Part shown: piece after piece, positions 1-5,399 of the stretch | Position numbering within the stretch: the stretch's first letter is position 1 | How the letters are laid out: each line of letters starts with the position of its first letter | Assembly (NCBI GenBank): GCA_003513855.1 | Contig: DOTC01000033.1 | Span: forward strand, 1 to 6,286 | From: Deltaproteobacteria bacterium | GTDB taxonomy: Bacteria > Desulfobacterota > Deferrimicrobia > Deferrimicrobiales > Deferrimicrobiaceae | DNA: 6,286 bases | Direction of reading: 5' to 3' | Program-made: the position numbers and the translations under genes | The notes under the pieces: generated by a model | Told to the model about the DNA's origin: nothing | The model's database searches: none | Seen by the model: only the letters and a program-made list of their open reading frames with translations

Positions 1-183
1 CCGGATGGCTTCGGGGACCTCGTTTGCCTTTCCCAGACCCGTACCGACATGTCCGTTGCCGTCGCCGACCACAACGACCGCGGTGAAGGAAAACCTGCGC
101 CCTCCCTTTACCACCTTGGCGACGCGGCTGATATGGACCACCCGGTCTTTCAGGTCGAGCCCTTCTGGATTGACTTTCTTCAA
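1..183 (-). CDS. rpsE: 30S ribosomal protein S5, N-terminal 61 residues (partial)
   Basis: S5 helps form the mRNA entry channel and guards decoding accuracy; known spectinomycin-resistance changes lie in its N-terminal domain. The window holds the first 61 codons of about 165 and is cut by the left edge. The start is TTG, giving [20 protein letters not shown]. The double-stranded-RNA-binding-like S5 domain follows, with the signature beginning at [20 protein letters not shown] (27-46) and running through [13 protein letters not shown]. The VVKGGRR loop where spectinomycin-resistance changes occur in E. coli has the ordinary sequence here. In the usual order the next genes would be rpmD, rplO and secY, outside this window. 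Confidence 0.95.
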   Translation of the reverse strand, partial: MKKVNPEGLDLKDRVVHISRVAKVVKGGRRFSFTAVVVVGDGNGHVGTGLGKANEVPEAIR

Positions 184-186
184 ACG

Positions 187-195
187 CTCCTCCCT
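187..195 (-). promoter_or_regulatory. Ribosome-binding site supporting the TTG start of rpsE
   Basis: The purine run AGGGAGGAG contains GGAGG at 189-193, 5 bases before the TTG at 181-183. No ATG or GTG exists in frame between the end of rplR and the conserved S5 N-terminus, so this site fixes the start. The layout closely resembles that of rpsC (GGAGG and then CGT before TTG). Confidence 0.75.
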
Positions 196-217
196 GTCTG
201 CTTTGCGGTTTTTGCCT

Positions 218-586
218 TTAGAACTGCAACCCGGATTCCCGGGCCCCTTCGGCCAACGACTTGACACGTCCATGATAGAGGAACCCGTTCCGGTCGAAGA
301 CGACTTTCCGGATGTCCTTTTCCGCTGCCTTCCTTCCGATCCACTCCCCCACCTTCTTCGCAGCATCCCCTTTCTTCAGGCCACCGATTTCGCCCCGGAT
401 CTCCGGGCTGAGCGTGGAAGCGGCGAGGATGGTGGACCCCGTGGTGTCGACCACGAGTTGTGCATAGATATGCTTTGCACTTCGGAACACGGACAGCCGG
501 GGACACTGCTCCGTCCCGAATATCCTCTTCCGGATTCTTCTCTTTCGCTTCTGCCGGGCGATCTCTCGCATATTTTTCTGGCTCAT
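218..586 (-). CDS. rplR: 50S ribosomal protein L18
   Basis: L18 binds 5S rRNA together with L5 and joins it to the central protuberance of the 50S subunit. The product has 122 residues, typical of bacterial L18. The basic, disordered N-terminus ([16 protein letters not shown], about 7-22) is followed by the core: [13 protein letters not shown] [20 protein letters not shown] (28-47), [11 protein letters not shown] (55-65), and the C-terminal [20 protein letters not shown] (94-113) and ARESGLQF (115-122). The start is ATG; Met6 is an alternative, but it has no ribosome-binding site. The site before Met1 is weak, and a tiny upstream ORF ends on this start codon. The stop is TAA, 34 bases before rpsE. 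Confidence 0.97.
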   Translation of the reverse strand: MSQKNMREIARQKRKRRIRKRIFGTEQCPRLSVFRSAKHIYAQLVVDTTGSTILAASTLSPEIRGEIGGLKKGDAAKKVGEWIGRKAAEKDIRKVVFDRNGFLYHGRVKSLAEGARESGLQF

Positions 587-618
587 GGCTCTTCCGGACT
601 CCGTCTAATGGTTTTCAT
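583..618 (-). other. Possible 11-codon leader ORF before rplR
   Basis: The 46-base rplF-rplR spacer, the longest in the window, contains ATG AAA ACC ... CCA TGA, which encodes [11 protein letters not shown]. Its TGA overlaps the rplR start as ATGA. A GAGAGG purine run at 623-628 lies 4 bases before its ATG, whereas rplR itself has only a weak site (GGAAGAG, or GGAG 12 bases away). It could let ribosomes reinitiate at rplR. An ORF this short can easily occur by chance, so this is a candidate only. Confidence 0.2.
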
Positions 619-632
619 CCATCCTCTCGACG

Positions 633-1172
633 TTATTTGCCGGCTGCTTTCCCGACTTTCTTCAGGAGACGTTCCCCCCGGTACCGGATACCCTTCTGCT
701 TGTATACGTCCGGCTTCCGGAAGGACCGGATCTTCGCCGCGGTAAGTCCGACGAGCTCCTTGTCCGCCCCCGACACTTTGATCACCGTGTTCGCCTCCAC
801 TTCGGCGCTGACGCCTTTTGGAAGGGGGAAGATCACGGGATGGGAGTATCCGAGCGCCATCTGGAGCGCGTTCTGCTTCATTTCGGCCTTGTACCCCACT
901 CCGACGATTTCCAGGGTCTTGGTGAACCCCTCGGCGACTCCCTTCACCATGTTCGCCACCAGGGTCCGATAGAGACCGTAAAGGTTCCGTGCGGACTCCC
1001 CTCCCGGACGAAGGGAAACGATGGCGAGGCCCTCTTTGACCTCCACGTTCACCGGATCAGGGATCGGGCGGGAAAGGGTTCCCCTTTTTCCTGTGACGGA
1101 AAGGATCCCGTCCTTGATCTCGACGGCAACTCCGGCGGGGATCGCCACCGGCACTTTTCCGATTCTTGACAT
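633..1172 (-). CDS. rplF: 50S ribosomal protein L6
   Basis: L6 lies near the sarcin-ricin loop and the factor-binding site of the 50S subunit. The product has 179 residues, normal for the family, with two similar alpha/beta domains. It begins [15 protein letters not shown]. The first domain includes [12 protein letters not shown] (22-33), and the second starts near [12 protein letters not shown] (87-98). The C-terminal signature is [11 protein letters not shown] (154-164); the usual residue after YK is Gly or Ala and here it is Gln159, a mild departure. The start is the ATG at 1172, with GGAGGT at 1178-1183, 5 bases upstream. The frame stays open to 1730, but that part is only a shadow of rpsH and rpsN. 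The stop is TAA. Confidence 0.97.
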   Translation of the reverse strand: MSRIGKVPVAIPAGVAVEIKDGILSVTGKRGTLSRPIPDPVNVEVKEGLAIVSLRPGGESARNLYGLYRTLVANMVKGVAEGFTKTLEIVGVGYKAEMKQNALQMALGYSHPVIFPLPKGVSAEVEANTVIKVSGADKELVGLTAAKIRSFRKPDVYKQKGIRYRGERLLKKVGKAAGK

Positions 1173-1204
1173 CGTGTACCTCCCCGGGGAACCTCGAGTT
1201 CCTG

Positions 1205-1603
1205 TCACCAGACCTGGCAGAGCAGTTCCCCGCCGATCGCGAGTTTCTTCGCCTTCTCTCCCGTCATCACACCCCGGGAAGTCGAGAGAATGGCGATTCC
1301 ATATCCGTTCTTCACAATGGGGATCTCGTCCTTCCCGACATAGACGCGACGTCCCGGGCGGCTTACCCTCCGCAAGCCTTTGATTGCGTAGCCCGTTTCG
1401 GGCTCCTGCCGAAGGTAGATCCGCAGAACCGTCTGTTTCGGATCGGGGAGAACGCGGAAATTCTTCACGAACCCCTCCTCCTTGAGGATCGATGCGATGC
1501 TCTCCAGCACCCTGGTGGAGGGGAGTTCGACCTGGTCGAACCTCGCCATCTGGGCGTTGCGGACCCTGGCAAGAAGATTGGAAATATTGTCGTTGATAGA
1601 CAT
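1205..1603 (-). CDS. rpsH: 30S ribosomal protein S8
   Basis: S8 binds helix 21 of 16S rRNA early in 30S assembly and in E. coli is the translational repressor of the spc operon. The product has 132 residues, close to the usual 130-132. It begins MSINDNISNLLARVRNAQMA. It carries LPSTRVLESIASILKEEGFV (27-46), the family signature GIAILSTSRGVMTGEKAK (about 101-118) and the standard C-terminus GGELLCQVW. The start is ATG. The rpsN TAG stop runs directly into its ribosome-binding purines (TAGGGGAG, about 4 bases from the ATG), so the two genes are probably coupled. The stop is TGA. Confidence 0.97.
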   Translation of the reverse strand: MSINDNISNLLARVRNAQMARFDQVELPSTRVLESIASILKEEGFVKNFRVLPDPKQTVLRIYLRQEPETGYAIKGLRRVSRPGRRVYVGKDEIPIVKNGYGIAILSTSRGVMTGEKAKKLAIGGELLCQVW

Positions 1604-1612
1604 TGCGCTCCC

Positions 1613-1798
1613 CTACCAGCTCGCCTTGGTCACGCCGGGAAGTTCCCCCCGGTGTGCCAATTCCCGCAGACAGATCCTGCAGAGATTGAATTTGCGGTAA
1701 TAGGCCCTCGGCCTCCCGCATCTCGGGCATCGGTTGTACTGCCGGACGCGGAACTTCGGGGACCTCAGTGATTTGGCGATGATCGACTTTTTTGCCAC
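1613..1798 (-). CDS. rpsN: 30S ribosomal protein S14, short zinc-binding type (type Z)
   Basis: S14 is a late-assembling protein of the 30S head, beside S3 and S10. From the GTG at 1798 the product is 61 residues, the exact usual length of the zinc-type S14, starting MAKKSIIAK. An ATG one codon upstream (1801) would add one residue but sits only 2 bases from the Shine-Dalgarno. Four cysteines form the zinc site, CPRCG and CRIC, spaced CxxC-x12-CxxC (Cys24, 27, 40 and 43 from the GTG). The C-terminus [11 protein letters not shown] matches the family. The stop is TAG and the spacer to rpsH is 9 bases. No zinc-free S14 paralogue lies in this window. Confidence 0.95.
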   Translation of the reverse strand: MAKKSIIAKSLRSPKFRVRQYNRCPRCGRPRAYYRKFNLCRICLRELAHRGELPGVTKASW

Positions 1799-1803
1799 CA
1801 TGT

Positions 1804-1810
1804 CCTCCTT
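1804..1810 (-). promoter_or_regulatory. Ribosome-binding site of rpsN (decides the start)
   Basis: A full AAGGAGG lies 2 bases before an ATG (1799-1801) and 5 bases before the next codon, GTG (1796-1798). A gap of 2 is too short for efficient initiation and 5 is normal. The GTG also gives the conserved N-terminus MAKKS. The GTG is therefore the more likely start. Confidence 0.7.
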
Positions 1811-1816
1811 GGAGCG

Positions 1817-2356
1817 TCAGGCCCTGAACGGCATTCCGAGGAGGCGGAGAAGTTCCAGCCCCTCCTCGTCTGTGCGGGCCGTGGTGACGATCGTTATGTT
1901 CATTCCTCTGATTTTATCTATTTTATCGTAGTTTATCTCCGGGAATATAATCTGTTCCCTTATGCCTAGCGTGTAATTTCCCCGTCCGTCGAAACCCTTT
2001 GAGGATACCCCCTTGAAGTCTCTCAGCCGGGGCATCGCTACCCCCAATAGCTTGTCGAGGAAAAAATACATCCGGTCCCTTCGGAGTGTGACCTTCACCC
2101 CGATCGGGACGCCTTCCCTCAACTTGAAGTTCGATATGCTTTTGCGTGCTTTCGTAACCACCGCCTTCTGACCGGTGATGAGGCCGATCTCCTCGGCTGC
2201 CGAGTCGAGAACCTTGATATTCTCGATCGCCTCACCCAGACCCATGTTGATGATGACTTTCTCGAGTCTCGGGACCTGCATCGGATTCCGATAGTGGAAT
2301 TTCTCCCTCATCTTGGGGACGACTTCATCCTTGTAGTAATCGAAAAGTCTGGCCAT
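1817..2356 (-). CDS. rplE: 50S ribosomal protein L5
   Basis: L5 binds 5S rRNA with L18 in the central protuberance and contacts P-site tRNA. The product has 179 residues, the standard length. It begins [20 protein letters not shown]. The family signature [17 protein letters not shown] is at 57-73, then [19 protein letters not shown] (83-101), [20 protein letters not shown] (119-138) and [16 protein letters not shown]. The start is ATG. Its ribosome-binding site is weak (GGGGTG or AAGG, with no GGAGG), and a hairpin lies just upstream. Codons 132-154 are unusually AT-rich, with five ATA isoleucine codons, unlike the rest of the operon. The protein itself looks intact. The stop is TGA. Confidence 0.97.
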   Translation of the reverse strand: MARLFDYYKDEVVPKMREKFHYRNPMQVPRLEKVIINMGLGEAIENIKVLDSAAEEIGLITGQKAVVTKARKSISNFKLREGVPIGVKVTLRRDRMYFFLDKLLGVAMPRLRDFKGVSSKGFDGRGNYTLGIREQIIFPEINYDKIDKIRGMNITIVTTARTDEEGLELLRLLGMPFRA

Positions 2357-2370
2357 TTCCCTTCACCCCG

Positions 2371-2392
2371 GACCGCCGTCTCCCGGCGGGTC
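2371..2392 (-). promoter_or_regulatory. Hairpin in the rplX-rplE leader, possible translational control site
   Basis: In the 40-base rplX-rplE spacer the transcript can form an 8-bp GC-rich stem. Positions 2373-2378 pair with 2384-2389 (six G-C pairs), then one bulged base (2390), then 2371-2372 pair with 2391-2392. The loop is 5 bases (GGAGA in the RNA). It ends 14 bases before the rplE ATG. No T-run follows, so it is not an intrinsic terminator. In E. coli, S8 represses the spc operon by binding mRNA at this same gene junction, which makes a control role plausible. I could not match the S8 core motif, so the function is inference. Confidence 0.4.
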
Positions 2393-2396
2393 TTCT

Positions 2397-2735
2397 CTAC
2401 TTCTTCTTGGCCTCGAGCACGTCCCCGCACCGCTTGCACGTGCGGTGTTTTTCCCCGGAATCCTCGACAAGCATGGTGATCCGCGTAGGCCTGTTGCACT
2501 TGTCGCACATGATCATGATGTTGGAGTACGACAGCGGAGCCTCCTTCTCGATGATGCCGCCCTGGGGGTTGGTCTTGCCCGGTTTTGCGTGCCTCTTCAC
2601 CATGTTGATCTTTTCGACGATGACCCGGCCCGCATCCCTGTCCACCTTGAGGACCCTGCCGACCTTCCCCTTTTCCCTGCCCACCATGACCCGTACGATG
2701 TCGTTTTTCCGTATATGGAGAGTCGGTTCCGCCAT
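2397..2735 (-). CDS. rplX: 50S ribosomal protein L24, zinc-type (two CxxC pairs)
   Basis: L24 starts 50S assembly by binding the 5' domain of 23S rRNA. The 112-residue product has a KOW motif in DIVRVMVGREKGKVGRVLKV (12-31), followed by INMVKRHAKP (43-52) and the family's NPQGGIIEKEAPL (56-68). The C-terminal part has two cysteine pairs, Cys77/Cys80 (MCDKCN) and Cys100/Cys103 (CKRCG), spaced as in a zinc ribbon. This form is common in Gram-positive and deltaproteobacteria-like L24s and absent from E. coli. The start is ATG, 17 bases after rplN, with GGGAGG and GAGGGAG runs in the spacer. The protein ends with a Lys-rich tail and a TAG stop. Confidence 0.97.
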   Translation of the reverse strand: MAEPTLHIRKNDIVRVMVGREKGKVGRVLKVDRDAGRVIVEKINMVKRHAKPGKTNPQGGIIEKEAPLSYSNIMIMCDKCNRPTRITMLVEDSGEKHRTCKRCGDVLEAKKK

Positions 2736-2752
2736 GTCTCCCTCTTTCCTCC

Positions 2753-3121
2753 CTACAGGACTTCCGGCGCCAGGGAGATGATCTTCATGAATTTCTTGGC
2801 ACGGAGTTCCCGCGCCACAGGGCCGAAAATCCGGGTTCCGATCGGCTCCCCCTGCGGATTGATCAGCACGGCCGAATTCTGGTCAAACCGGAGGAAGCTT
2901 CCATCCGTCCGCCCGATCTCCTTGGCGGTCCGCACCACCACCGCCTTGTACACGTCGCCCTTCTTGACTTTCCCCCGGGGGATCGCCTCCTTCACGCTGA
3001 CGACGATGATGTCGCCGACGCTGGCATATCTCCGTTTGCTGCCCCCGAGGACCTTGATGCAGCAGAGACGCTTCGCTCCGGAATTGTCCGCGGCGTCCAG
3101 CATGGTCTGCATTTGGATCAT
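2753..3121 (-). CDS. rplN: 50S ribosomal protein L14
   Basis: L14 binds 23S rRNA at the subunit interface and forms bridges to 16S rRNA; it is also the docking site for the silencing factor RsfS in bacteria. The product has 122 residues, the standard length. It begins [19 protein letters not shown]. The core signature [21 protein letters not shown] is at about 36-55, followed by VYKAVVVRT, and [13 protein letters not shown] is near the C-terminus. The start is ATG with GGAG at 3132-3135, 10 bases upstream. The stop is TAG. This is the first gene of the spc block, only 24 bases after rpsQ. Confidence 0.98.
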   Translation of the reverse strand: MIQMQTMLDAADNSGAKRLCCIKVLGGSKRRYASVGDIIVVSVKEAIPRGKVKKGDVYKAVVVRTAKEIGRTDGSFLRFDQNSAVLINPQGEPIGTRIFGPVARELRAKKFMKIISLAPEVL

Positions 3122-3145
3122 GGCATTCGCTCTCCGCCCGGTTGG

Positions 3146-3427
3146 TTAACGAACCTCGGGCCTCTCGATCAGTCGGGAGACTCGCCAGCACTTTTCCTTG
3201 CTCAGCGGCCTGGTCTCGACAATTTCCACCGTGTCGCCCATGCGGTATTCGTTCTGTTCGTCGTGGGCCTTGTAGGTGGTCCTGCGCCGCGTGTACTTCT
3301 TGTATCTCGGATGAAGAACAAGGCGCTCCACGCGAACAACCACGGTCTTGTCCATGCGGTCGCTCATGACGACCCCGACCTTCGTCTTGCGGATCCCCCG
3401 GCCTTCCTTTTCGGTTCCCGTCGCCAT
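3146..3427 (-). CDS. rpsQ: 30S ribosomal protein S17
   Basis: S17 is an OB-fold protein and a primary 16S rRNA binder in the 30S body. The product has 93 residues, a little longer than the usual 80-90 because of a hydrophilic N-terminal lead (about residues 1-12) before [20 protein letters not shown]. The family signature [13 protein letters not shown] is at 64-76. The start is ATG, one base after the rpmC TAA stop (TAAGATG), the tightest junction in the window. Its ribosome-binding purines (GGGAGGGGAG, ending 10 bases before the ATG) lie inside rpmC, so translation is probably coupled. The stop is TAA. In the E. coli layout this is the last gene of the S10 operon. Confidence 0.96.
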   Translation of the reverse strand: MATGTEKEGRGIRKTKVGVVMSDRMDKTVVVRVERLVLHPRYKKYTRRRTTYKAHDEQNEYRMGDTVEIVETRPLSKEKCWRVSRLIERPEVR

Positions 3428-3428
3428 C

Positions 3429-3629
3429 TTATCTCGTCTCCCCTCCCTGCTTTTGCCGGAGGAACGTGATGATCCGTGCCAGTTCTTTCCGCCGGTTCCG
3501 GATGAGCATCGTATTGTCCAGCGAGGAAGCCGACCGCTTCATTCTGAGGCGGAAGATCTCATCCCGCATCTCCGCCTCCTTGTGCCGCAACTCCTCTGCG
3601 GCGAGGTCCTGGATCTCCTTCTTCTTCAT
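3429..3629 (-). CDS. rpmC: 50S ribosomal protein L29
   Basis: L29 is a small two-helix, coiled-coil-like protein beside L23 at the tunnel exit. The 66-residue product is of normal length and rich in Lys, Arg and Glu. It begins [14 protein letters not shown] and ends with the family helix [16 protein letters not shown] (about 44-59). The middle is slightly unusual: where many L29s have an ATGQLEN-like turn, this one has SASSLDN (about 33-39). The start is ATG. Only 6 bases separate it from the rplP stop. The likely Shine-Dalgarno GGGAGG at 3641-3646 lies inside the rplP coding end, with a long 11-base spacing, so coupling to rplP is probable. Confidence 0.95.
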   Translation of the reverse strand: MKKKEIQDLAAEELRHKEAEMRDEIFRLRMKRSASSLDNTMLIRNRRKELARIITFLRQKQGGETR

Positions 3630-3635
3630 GGACGG

Positions 3636-4046
3636 CTACGCCTCCCTCGAAAGAAACTTCGTCTTCACGGGGAGCTTGTGTCCGGCGAGCCGGAAGGCCT
3701 CCCTTGCGGTCGCCTCGTCCACTCCCTCGATTTCGTAGAGAACCAGCCCCGGACGAACGACGCAGACCCATTCTTCCGGAGCCCCTTTCCCCTTTCCCAT
3801 ACGGGTTTCGGCGGGCTTCTTGGTAACGGGCTTGTCCGGAAAGATCCGGATCCAGATTTTCCCGCCGCGCTTCACGAACCTCGTCATCGCCACGCGGGCG
3901 GCCTCGATCTGGCGGGAGGTGATCCATCCGGCGGTCGATGCCTTCACCCCGTAATCCCCGAAGTTGAGGGTGTTTCCTGCCTGGGCAGATCCTCTTCTCC
4001 GCCCTTTCTGCATCTTCCGGAATTTCACCCGTTTCGGCGCAAGCAT
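3636..4046 (-). CDS. rplP: 50S ribosomal protein L16
   Basis: L16 organises the A-site side of the peptidyl transferase centre and contacts the tRNA elbow. The product has 136 residues, the same as E. coli L16. It starts [19 protein letters not shown], matching the family N-terminus. It also has ARQIEAARxAMTR-like [17 protein letters not shown] (44-60) and [16 protein letters not shown] (63-78). RMGKGKG begins at Arg82, the equivalent of E. coli Arg81, which is hydroxylated by a 2-oxoglutarate oxygenase in that species; whether this happens here is unknown. The start is ATG. The spacer from rpsC is 12 bases, and the AGGAG that serves it (4056-4060) overlaps the rpsC TAG stop, so translational coupling is likely. 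Confidence 0.97.
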   Translation of the reverse strand: MLAPKRVKFRKMQKGRRRGSAQAGNTLNFGDYGVKASTAGWITSRQIEAARVAMTRFVKRGGKIWIRIFPDKPVTKKPAETRMGKGKGAPEEWVCVVRPGLVLYEIEGVDEATAREAFRLAGHKLPVKTKFLSREA

Positions 4047-4058
4047 ATCCCGGTTCTC

Positions 4059-4712
4059 CTATTCGCTCTTGGACTCGCGGGTAGAGGACGGCAGAACCTC
4101 TCCCTTGTAGATCCACACCTTGACCCCGATCTTGCCGTAGGTGGTGTTCGCCTCGGCGAACCCGTAGTCGATGTCCGCACGCAGGGTATGTAGGGGAACC
4201 CTCCCCTCGCGGTACCATTCCGAGCGGGCCATCTCCGCGCCGCCGAGACGTCCGGCCACGTTGATCTTGATCCCCTTGGCACCGAGCTTCATCGAGGAAA
4301 GAACGGTCTTCTTCATCGCCCGCCGGAAGGCGATGCGCCGTTCGAGCTGCATGGCGACGTTCTCGGCGGTCAGCTGGGCATCGGTCTCCGGTCGGCGGAT
4401 CTCATGAATCGTGATCGAGACCTCCTTCTTGGCGAACTTCTGCAGGTCTTTCTTGAGATTCTCGATCTCGGCCCCTTTTTTCCCGATGACGATGCCGGGT
4501 CTCGCCGTCTGGATGATGACGTGCACGCGGCTGGATTTGCGTTCGATCTCCACCGCGGACACTCCGGCGTGGATCAGTCGCTTCTTGACATAGGCCCGGA
4601 TGCGCAGATCCTCCTGAAGATTCGCGGCGTACTCTTTCTCCGAGTACCATCGCGACCGCCAGTTCTTGATGATTCCCAGGCGAAACCCGTAAGGATGTAC
4701 CTTCTGTCCCAA
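4059..4712 (-). CDS. rpsC: 30S ribosomal protein S3
   Basis: S3 binds the lower head of the 30S subunit and, with S4 and S5, forms the mRNA entry tunnel with helicase activity. The start is TTG: reading from it gives [18 protein letters not shown], the family's invariant N-terminus, and GGAGGG at 4718-4723 lies 5 bases upstream. The frame stays open to 4952, but that extension is only a shadow of rplV. The product is 217 residues. The KH type 2 domain has its GxxG loop at Gly77-Lys-Lys-Gly80 ([15 protein letters not shown]). The C-terminal domain includes [13 protein letters not shown] [21 protein letters not shown] (about 143-163) and ends with a short charged tail. The TAG stop is part of the Shine-Dalgarno site of rplP. 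Confidence 0.96.
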   Translation of the reverse strand: MGQKVHPYGFRLGIIKNWRSRWYSEKEYAANLQEDLRIRAYVKKRLIHAGVSAVEIERKSSRVHVIIQTARPGIVIGKKGAEIENLKKDLQKFAKKEVSITIHEIRRPETDAQLTAENVAMQLERRIAFRRAMKKTVLSSMKLGAKGIKINVAGRLGGAEMARSEWYREGRVPLHTLRADIDYGFAEANTTYGKIGVKVWIYKGEVLPSSTRESKSE

Positions 4713-4717
4713 ACGAT

Positions 4718-4726
4718 CCCTCCCTT
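4718..4726 (-). promoter_or_regulatory. Ribosome-binding site supporting the TTG start of rpsC
   Basis: The run AAGGGAGGG ends 5 bases before the TTG at 4710-4712. The TTG is the only start-type codon that begins the conserved S3 N-terminus ([12 protein letters not shown]), and the upstream in-frame extension overlaps rplV. The site lies in the 32-base rplV-rpsC spacer. Confidence 0.75.
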
Positions 4727-4744
4727 CGAGTCGGTTCTGTCCCG

Positions 4745-5077
4745 TTACTTCTCGTCGACCACGATGGTGATATGACTGGTGCGTCTGCGGTAGCGGTGCG
4801 CCCGCCCCATGGGCGCAGGCCGAAATCTCTTCAGAGAGGCCCCTCCGTCCACGTGGGCCTTCTTCACGAAGAGGATGGTTGTGTCGATCACGCCGGTCTG
4901 GGCAGCGTTCGCAACGGCAGAGTCGAGAACCTTCCGTACCGTTTTCGCGCACGCCTTGTTCGCCAGCTTCAGGACCGTTTGCGCTTCGGAGATGTTTTTC
5001 CCCCGGATCAGGTCCACGACGAGACGGGCCTTCCTCGGGGAGACACGCATGAATCTTGCCGTCGCTCTGGCTTCCAT
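4745..5077 (-). CDS. rplV: 50S ribosomal protein L22
   Basis: L22 lines the peptide exit tunnel and touches all domains of 23S rRNA; changes in its beta-hairpin loop give macrolide resistance in other bacteria. The product has the typical 110 residues. The N-terminal part has the usual [20 protein letters not shown] (about 8-27). The C-terminal signature runs from [20 protein letters not shown] (about 83-102) into ITIVV. The loop region carries no obvious insertion or deletion. The start is ATG with a strong purine run, GGAGGAGGAG-like, ending 7 bases upstream. The stop is TAA, 32 bases before rpsC. Confidence 0.97.
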   Translation of the reverse strand: MEARATARFMRVSPRKARLVVDLIRGKNISEAQTVLKLANKACAKTVRKVLDSAVANAAQTGVIDTTILFVKKAHVDGGASLKRFRPAPMGRAHRYRRRTSHITIVVDEK

Positions 5078-5097
5078 CGTCTCGCTCCTCCTCCGGA

Positions 5098-5379
5098 CTA
5101 CCGTTTCACCTTGGCCTTCCGGTCTCCCGAATGGCCGTGAAAGGTGCGGGTCGGCGAAAACTCCCCGAGCTTGTGGCCCACCATGTTTTCCGTGATGAAA
5201 ACGGGCATGAACTTCCTTCCGTTGTGGACGGCGAACGTGAAGCCTACCATGTCCGGAGTGATGGTGGAACGCCTGGACCAGGTCTTGATGACCTTCCGGT
5301 CCCCCTGCTCTACGGCCCTGCGAAACTTCCGCGCCAGGCTTTCCTCGACATACGGTCCCTTCTTGATCGATCGCGCCAC
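5098..5379 (-). CDS. rpsS: 30S ribosomal protein S19
   Basis: S19 sits in the head of the small subunit, pairs with S13 and contacts the A-site tRNA region. The 93-residue product is of normal length. It opens [15 protein letters not shown] and carries the family signature [15 protein letters not shown] (about 40-54), continuing through [18 protein letters not shown] (about 57-74). The start is GTG. It is supported by AGAGGT at 5387-5392, 7 bases upstream, and by the conserved MARSxKKGP N-terminus; no ATG fits. The stop is TAG, 20 bases before rplV. Its place between L2 and L22 is canonical. Confidence 0.97.
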   Translation of the reverse strand: MARSIKKGPYVEESLARKFRRAVEQGDRKVIKTWSRRSTITPDMVGFTFAVHNGRKFMPVFITENMVGHKLGEFSPTRTFHGHSGDRKAKVKR

Positions 5380-5386
5380 GGATTAT

Positions 5387-5392
5387 ACCTCT
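5387..5392 (-). promoter_or_regulatory. Ribosome-binding site supporting the GTG start of rpsS
   Basis: AGAGGT lies 7 bases before the GTG at 5377-5379, in the 20-base rplB-rpsS spacer. There is no in-frame ATG nearby, and the protein from the GTG has the conserved MARSIKKGP start. Confidence 0.65.
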
Positions 5393-5399
5393 TTATCCT

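Noticed and set aside
1181..1190. The 10-base palindrome TCCCCGGGGA overlapping the rplF ribosome-binding site
   Set aside because: With no loop it cannot form a hairpin, and no operator of this kind is expected inside the operon. It is explained by the purine-rich binding site next to GC-rich sequence.
1188..1202. A 5-bp inverted repeat (GGAAC/GTTCC) in the rpsH-rplF spacer
   Set aside because: The stem is short with no T-run and no match to a known control element, so it is likely chance.
1173..1730. Upstream extension of the rplF frame to 1730
   Set aside because: It is a shadow of rpsH and rpsN. The conserved L6 start MSRIGK and a GGAGGT site fix the start at 1172.
3348..4193. A 281-codon open frame on the plus strand, over rpsQ, rpmC, rplP and rpsC
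   Set aside because: It is antisense to four certain genes and runs across their spacers. The composition is low-complexity Leu/Pro/Arg typical of a shadow frame.
4713..4952. Upstream extension of the rpsC frame (an ATG start at 4952)
   Set aside because: It overlaps rplV in another frame, and its translation has no S3 homology. The conserved S3 N-terminus begins at the TTG at 4712 behind a strong ribosome-binding site.
5382..5387. A perfect TATAAT on the minus strand just before rpsS
   Set aside because: No -35 hexamer lies 16-18 bases upstream, and there is no extended -10 TG. Transcription from it would begin after the rpsS GTG and lose the ribosome-binding site.
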